A stretch of 24,783 nt of DNA from Clostridia bacterium (GTDB taxonomy: Bacteria; Bacillota; Clostridia; Oscillospirales; CAG-272). Position 1 is the stretch's first letter, and each line of letters starts with the position of its first letter. Shown here one piece after another: positions 21,444 to 24,783 of this stretch. The DNA is taken from assembly GCA_017408535.1 (NCBI GenBank), contig JAFQUL010000082.1, forward strand, positions 1 through 24,783. Direction: 5' to 3'. The position numbers were made by a program, and so were the translations under genes. A model generated the notes under the pieces. That model saw only the letters and a program-made list of their open reading frames with translations, did not search any database and was not told where the DNA came from.

Positions 21444-23858
21444 TTACTCTGCCCTCTTTAATTTTGCGTAGGAAGCCATCAGCTTTTTTGTACCAAAATC
21501 ATCGAATGCGATCTCATACATTATATCTCCGCCCATATTCGATGCAGAAAGGATCTCGCCACATCCGAATTTAAGATGCTTTACCCTGTCGCCCACAGAG
21601 AATTCTTCTCTTGCTACGGTATTAATCTTTCTGTTGACTGATGCAACAGCGTCTGATGAGTTTATCTGTCTCTCAAACCGGAGAACTGCGCTTTCCTTGG
21701 TATCACGCGCAAATGACGATGCAGCGGCATAGTCGACAGTCTTTCTCGGCAGTTCAGCTTTATTTATAAGCTCTGCCGGAATCTCCTCTGCAAATCTTGA
21801 TACCGGATTCATCTGCGTTCTGCCGAAAAGAAGCCTTTGGCTGACATGGGATATATAGAGCTGTTCTTTAGCACGGGTTATTGCAACGTACGCAAGACGC
21901 CTTTCTTCCTCAAGCTCAGCATCATCGCTCTGTGACTGAATACCGGGAAAAATATTTTCTTCCATTCCGGGGAGAAATACAACCGGAAATTCCAGACCCT
22001 TTGCACTGTGTATCGTCATCATAACAACAGCATCTGCAGTATCGTCATATTTATCCACATCACTGACAAGTGCTACAGTCTCAAGGAATCCGGAAAGTGT
22101 TGCTTCTCCCTCGTCGGCATAGCTTTCTGCATATTCAACAGCTGAAGAAGAAAGCTCCTCAATATTGCTGATACGGTCGAGTCCTTCGTTTCCTTCAGAA
22201 ATAAGCATATCCTTGTAACCGCTGACTTCAGCGGTTTTTGTTATTAACTCATTTATAGGAAGCTCTTCTGAAAGCTCTCTGAGCTGATCTATCATCTTAA
22301 CGAAAGCAACCAACCTGTCAGCGGAACGGGAAATAGAAACAAACTGCGAGGAGATACGCATTATTTCAAACATACTCTTCCCTTCGGACATAGCCAGCTG
22401 CTCGATAGCATTTACCGTACTGTCACCGATCTTTCTCTTAGGTTCATTTATGATCCTCTTAAGGCGAAGATTATCGTCAGGATTTTTTATAATACACAGA
22501 TATGCAAGAATATCGCGGATCTCTTTACGGTCATAGAAACGCGTTCCGCCAAGAACACGATACGGTACACCGCCTCTTGCAAAAGCAGACTCGAGGCTGT
22601 TTGCCTGTGCGTTCATTCTGTAAAGCACCACAAAATCCTTATACTGTCTTAGACCGCTTTGTACCTGTTCTGACACGGTAGAAACGATATGTCTGGCCTC
22701 TTCATTCTGATCGGCAAGCTCTCGGAGGAGTATCTTTTCCCCTTTTTTCCCGTCAGTCCATAGCTCTTTTCCTTTACGACCGGCATTGTTTCTGATTACT
22801 GCATTAGCGGCGTCAAGAATAGTTTGAGTGGAGCGGTAATTCTGTTCAAGCTTGATTACCTTGGCTTCTCCGTATTCTTTATCAAAATTAAGGATATTTT
22901 CAATAGTTGCACCGCGGAACTTATATATACTCTGATCGTCATCACCGACGACCATAATGTTTCGGTATTTGCCCGACAGAAGAGATGTCAGCATAAACTG
23001 AGCCTTATTGGTATCCTGATACTCATCTACGCATACGTATCTGAACTTATTCTGATAATAATCGAGAACATCGCTGTTCTCCTCAAGAAGTCTTACTGTC
23101 TGAACGATTATATCATCAAAATCAACTGCATTGGCATCCTTCAAAGCGGTCTGATACTGAGTATATATCTTTGATATCTGAAGGAGACGGTAATCGTTCC
23201 CTACCTTGAGATTATAATCATCGGGGGTTATAAGCTCATCCTTTGCACGGCTTATTTCATTCATGACGCTTCTGACCGGAAGCACCTTATCGCTTATATT
23301 AAGCGACTTCATAGTACTACCTATAAGCTTTTTTACATCATCGGTATCATATATTGTAAAATCCTGAGTATACCCAAGGCGGTCGCCGAATCTTCTGAGA
23401 ATCCTAACACATATAGAATGAAAAGTACCTGCCCATATCTGCGATGCGGTTTCCTCATCTCCAAGAGTAGCGGCAAGACGTGTCTTTATCTCATTTGCCG
23501 CCTTATTGGTAAATGTTATAGCAAGGATATTCCAGGGTGCAACAGGAGACACTGCGTATGCCGTAAGCATATTCTCAATATCTTCTGTCTCGGCAAATTT
23601 AAGTGCGGAGTTAAAAATATCAAGCTCAGATTCACTGCCCTGATTTATTCTGTCATCATAATAGGCATTGCCGTATTTGATAAGATGAGAGATTCTTCTA
23701 ACAAGAACGGTAGTTTTTCCGCTTCCCGCTCCCGCAAGCACGAGAAGCGGGCCGTTTACGGTGTATATTGCCTCTCTCTGATCCTTATTTAGCTTTCTGT
23801 ATATTCGGTCGAAAAGAGCTCTTTTGGCCTTTAAGAATTCCGTTTTTATATCTGTCAT
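21444..23858 (-). CDS. pcrA: ATP-dependent DNA helicase PcrA/UvrD (804 aa)
   Basis: This is a superfamily 1A helicase that unwinds DNA in repair and removes stalled RNA polymerase and RecA. It shows the Q-motif LNKDQREAI, Walker A AGAGSGKTT (42-50), motif Ia TFTNKAA, Walker B DEYQD, motif III GDDDQSIYKFRGA, motif IV QNYRST, motif V TIHSAKGLEF and motif VI VAITRAKEQL. The C-terminal Tudor-like domain (FSVGDRVKHLKFGCGEI) binds RNA polymerase in relatives. About 44 extra residues (62-106) sit between Walker A and motif Ia. The start at 23858 has GGAGG upstream; the ATG at 23894 has none. Confidence 0.95.
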   Translation of the reverse strand: MTDIKTEFLKAKRALFDRIYRKLNKDQREAIYTVNGPLLVLAGAGSGKTTVLVRRISHLIKYGNAYYDDRINQGSESELDIFNSALKFAETEDIENMLTAYAVSPVAPWNILAITFTNKAANEIKTRLAATLGDEETASQIWAGTFHSICVRILRRFGDRLGYTQDFTIYDTDDVKKLIGSTMKSLNISDKVLPVRSVMNEISRAKDELITPDDYNLKVGNDYRLLQISKIYTQYQTALKDANAVDFDDIIVQTVRLLEENSDVLDYYQNKFRYVCVDEYQDTNKAQFMLTSLLSGKYRNIMVVGDDDQSIYKFRGATIENILNFDKEYGEAKVIKLEQNYRSTQTILDAANAVIRNNAGRKGKELWTDGKKGEKILLRELADQNEEARHIVSTVSEQVQSGLRQYKDFVVLYRMNAQANSLESAFARGGVPYRVLGGTRFYDRKEIRDILAYLCIIKNPDDNLRLKRIINEPKRKIGDSTVNAIEQLAMSEGKSMFEIMRISSQFVSISRSADRLVAFVKMIDQLRELSEELPINELITKTAEVSGYKDMLISEGNEGLDRISNIEELSSSAVEYAESYADEGEATLSGFLETVALVSDVDKYDDTADAVVMMTIHSAKGLEFPVVFLPGMEENIFPGIQSQSDDAELEEERRLAYVAITRAKEQLYISHVSQRLLFGRTQMNPVSRFAEEIPAELINKAELPRKTVDYAAASSFARDTKESAVLRFERQINSSDAVASVNRKINTVAREEFSVGDRVKHLKFGCGEILSASNMGGDIMYEIAFDDFGTKKLMASYAKLKRAE

Positions 23859-23902
23859 TTTATTCTTTTCCTCCGAATGGCTTAAATGATTCATAATAAT
23901 AT

Positions 23903-23931
23903 ATTATACCTTATTTTTATCAACTTGGCAA
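23903..23931 (-). promoter_or_regulatory. sigmaA-type promoter of pcrA
   Basis: TTGCCA (23931-23926), a 17-base spacer and TATAAT (23908-23903). The start site falls near 23895, one or two bases before the upstream in-frame ATG at 23894 and about 37 bases before the preferred start. Confidence 0.7.
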
Positions 23932-23950
23932 TAGCCATATATAAAAATTA

Positions 23951-23974
23951 AGCGCCCGGGATAACCCGGGCGCT
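23951..23974. terminator. Terminator behind hpf
   Basis: A 10-bp perfect GC-rich stem (AGCGCCCGGG with its complement) and an ATAA loop. On the minus strand it is followed by TAATTTTTATAT. It separates hpf from pcrA. Confidence 0.8.
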
Positions 23975-23993
23975 GTAATTTATTCTCTCTAAA

Positions 23994-24524
23994 TCAATCC
24001 TCGTCACTGGGAACGATAAGACCGTATGCACCGTCATCACGCTTATATACGACACAGGTATCATTACTGTCAGAATCCACAAACACGAAAAACTTGTGAC
24101 CGAGAAGGTTCATCTGCAGTATTGCCTCCTCAGGTGACATAGGCTTAAAGGAAAAAGTTTTGACCCTGATGTTGAATTCAGTCTCCTCTTCAACCGGGAG
24201 CTCATCAGACACATCCACTGAGAAAGTACCCTGCCGAAATCTTCTCTCAAGCCTCGTCTTGTTTTTGCGGATCTGTCGCTCAATGTTTTCCATACAGCGG
24301 TCAAGGGCGTTGTTGAAGGTATCATCCTCTGTCTCACTGCGGAACAGAGTGCCGGAATAGGAAATCGTTACTTCAAGATTTTCCTTATTCCTCTTCTTGC
24401 TGAAGGTTACGTAAGCTTCCGCTTCATCGGTAAAAAACTTATCAAATTTTGAAAGTTTCTTGTCAACCAAAGCCTTCAGGTCATCTGCTACATTGATCTG
24501 TCTTCCGATAATGGTGATCTTCAT
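23994..24524 (-). CDS. hpf: Long-form ribosome hibernation promoting factor (176 aa)
   Basis: The N-terminal S30AE/RaiA domain (about residues 1-100) binds the 30S decoding region. The C-terminal domain (residues about 115-170, with FSFKPMSPEEAILQMNLLGHKFFVF and YGLIVP) pairs two ribosomes into an inactive 100S dimer. Length is typical of the gram-positive long form. GGCGG lies 6-9 bases before the ATG. It has its own promoter and terminator, so it is monocistronic and can be raised in stationary phase. It is alone here; secA, often next to it, is not in the window. Confidence 0.95.
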   Translation of the reverse strand: MKITIIGRQINVADDLKALVDKKLSKFDKFFTDEAEAYVTFSKKRNKENLEVTISYSGTLFRSETEDDTFNNALDRCMENIERQIRKNKTRLERRFRQGTFSVDVSDELPVEEETEFNIRVKTFSFKPMSPEEAILQMNLLGHKFFVFVDSDSNDTCVVYKRDDGAYGLIVPSDED

Positions 24525-24580
24525 ATTGTTTCCGCCTTTCTTTTTTATGAGAAACGCATCTGCCGTTGGTCTCCGTAATC

Positions 24581-24586
24581 ATTATA
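24581..24586 (-). promoter_or_regulatory. Extended -10 promoter of hpf
   Basis: TGTTATAAT on the minus strand is an extended -10 box; the -35 region (TTTATT) is poor. The leader would be about 50 bases. A non-sigmaA stress promoter was not seen. Confidence 0.5.
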
Positions 24587-24663
24587 ACACACTTTATAAT
24601 AAAAATAAATAGTTTTTTTGAATTTTTTAACATTTTTTTATTTACTTTGCCTAACAGAAGAAC

Positions 24664-24696
24664 AAAAAAGAAGAGTCACCTATTACGGATGACTCT
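24664..24696 (-). terminator. Terminator of the gene at the right edge
   Basis: On the minus strand AGAGTCA plus CC pair with GG plus TGACTCT across a small bulge, followed by TCTTTTTTG. It lies 22 bases past the stop at 24718. Confidence 0.75.
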
Positions 24697-24717
24697 TTAT
24701 AGCTGATATTAAACAGC

Positions 24718-24783
24718 TTATTTGTTGAAATAACCCTCTCTAAAGAGAAGCTCTGCAGTAAGAAGTCCGCCGCCTGCAGCACC
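24718..24783 (-). CDS. C-terminal end of an unidentified gene (partial, 21 codons)
   Basis: The frame open from the right edge ends at a TAA (24720-24718) and encodes a glycine-rich start followed by LLTAELLFREGYFNK. A terminator follows at the right distance. The fragment is too short to name a product. Confidence 0.5.
   Translation of the reverse strand, partial: GAAGGGLLTAELLFREGYFNK

Noticed and set aside
22051..22059. DnaA-box consensus TTATCCACA
   Set aside because: A single copy inside the pcrA coding region with no cluster or AT-rich unwinding element; not an origin.
1..24783. CRISPR array, tRNA genes, riboswitch or T-box elements
   Set aside because: No regularly spaced repeats, cloverleaf with CCA end, or T-box motif was seen, including upstream of nagA and metG.

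Overview
The window looks like a low-to-mid GC Firmicutes chromosome, most likely an anaerobic Clostridia/Oscillospirales-type gut bacterium (inference). The support is: sigmaA-type promoters (TTGACA-17-TATAAT variants), GGAGG ribosome binding sites, many rho-independent terminators, anaerobic-style redox genes (BFD-domain glycerol-3-phosphate oxidoreductase, 2[4Fe-4S] ferredoxin), and a gene neighbourhood recognisable from Bacillus subtilis yaaO-tmk-holB-yaaT-yabA-yabB-yabC-abrB-metS-yabD. Coding density is high and no tRNA, rRNA, CRISPR array, riboswitch or prophage was seen.

Left end (1-3320): the first codons and the terminal region of an IS3-like insertion sequence lie directly behind a three-gene minus-strand operon. 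The operon encodes a GlpA-like FAD oxidoreductase with a C-terminal [2Fe-2S] domain, a second FAD/NAD oxidoreductase, and a DUF1667 protein with four clustered cysteines. Next (3320-5600) come two plus-strand genes, a DUF4867 protein and an XRE regulator with a long helical C-terminus, each followed by strong hairpins. From 5359 to 9124 (minus) lies a heterodimeric ABC exporter pair with one degenerate ATP site, followed by a small unrecognised 74-residue gene.

Middle (9190-19848): this is the conserved information-processing locus. On the minus strand, reading right to left, are a YaaO-like decarboxylase, holB, ricT, a small ferredoxin, trmN6, rsmI and an abrB-like regulator. On the plus strand, starting from a divergent promoter, are nagA, an unrecognised membrane protein, metG and tatD, the last three with overlapping start/stop codons. 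Compared with B. subtilis, tmk and the yabA position are not seen, a ferredoxin occupies the yabA slot, and nagA plus the membrane gene precede metG.

Right end (19900-24783): a ferritin-like protein and a PHP-phosphatase-like protein, both apparently lacking expected metal ligands, flank a 358-base intergenic region containing a terminator, a strong promoter and a palindromic leader hairpin. After them come pcrA helicase with an unusual insertion near the N-terminus, long-form hpf, and the last codons of an unidentified gene.

Most of the window is ordinary housekeeping DNA. I found no convincing large novel system. The items most worth a second look are the hairpin that masks the transposase ribosome binding site, the apparently leaderless yaaO mRNA, the small ORF linked to the ABC exporter, the two metal-site-eroded proteins, and a 14-base match between a leader hairpin and its own coding sequence.
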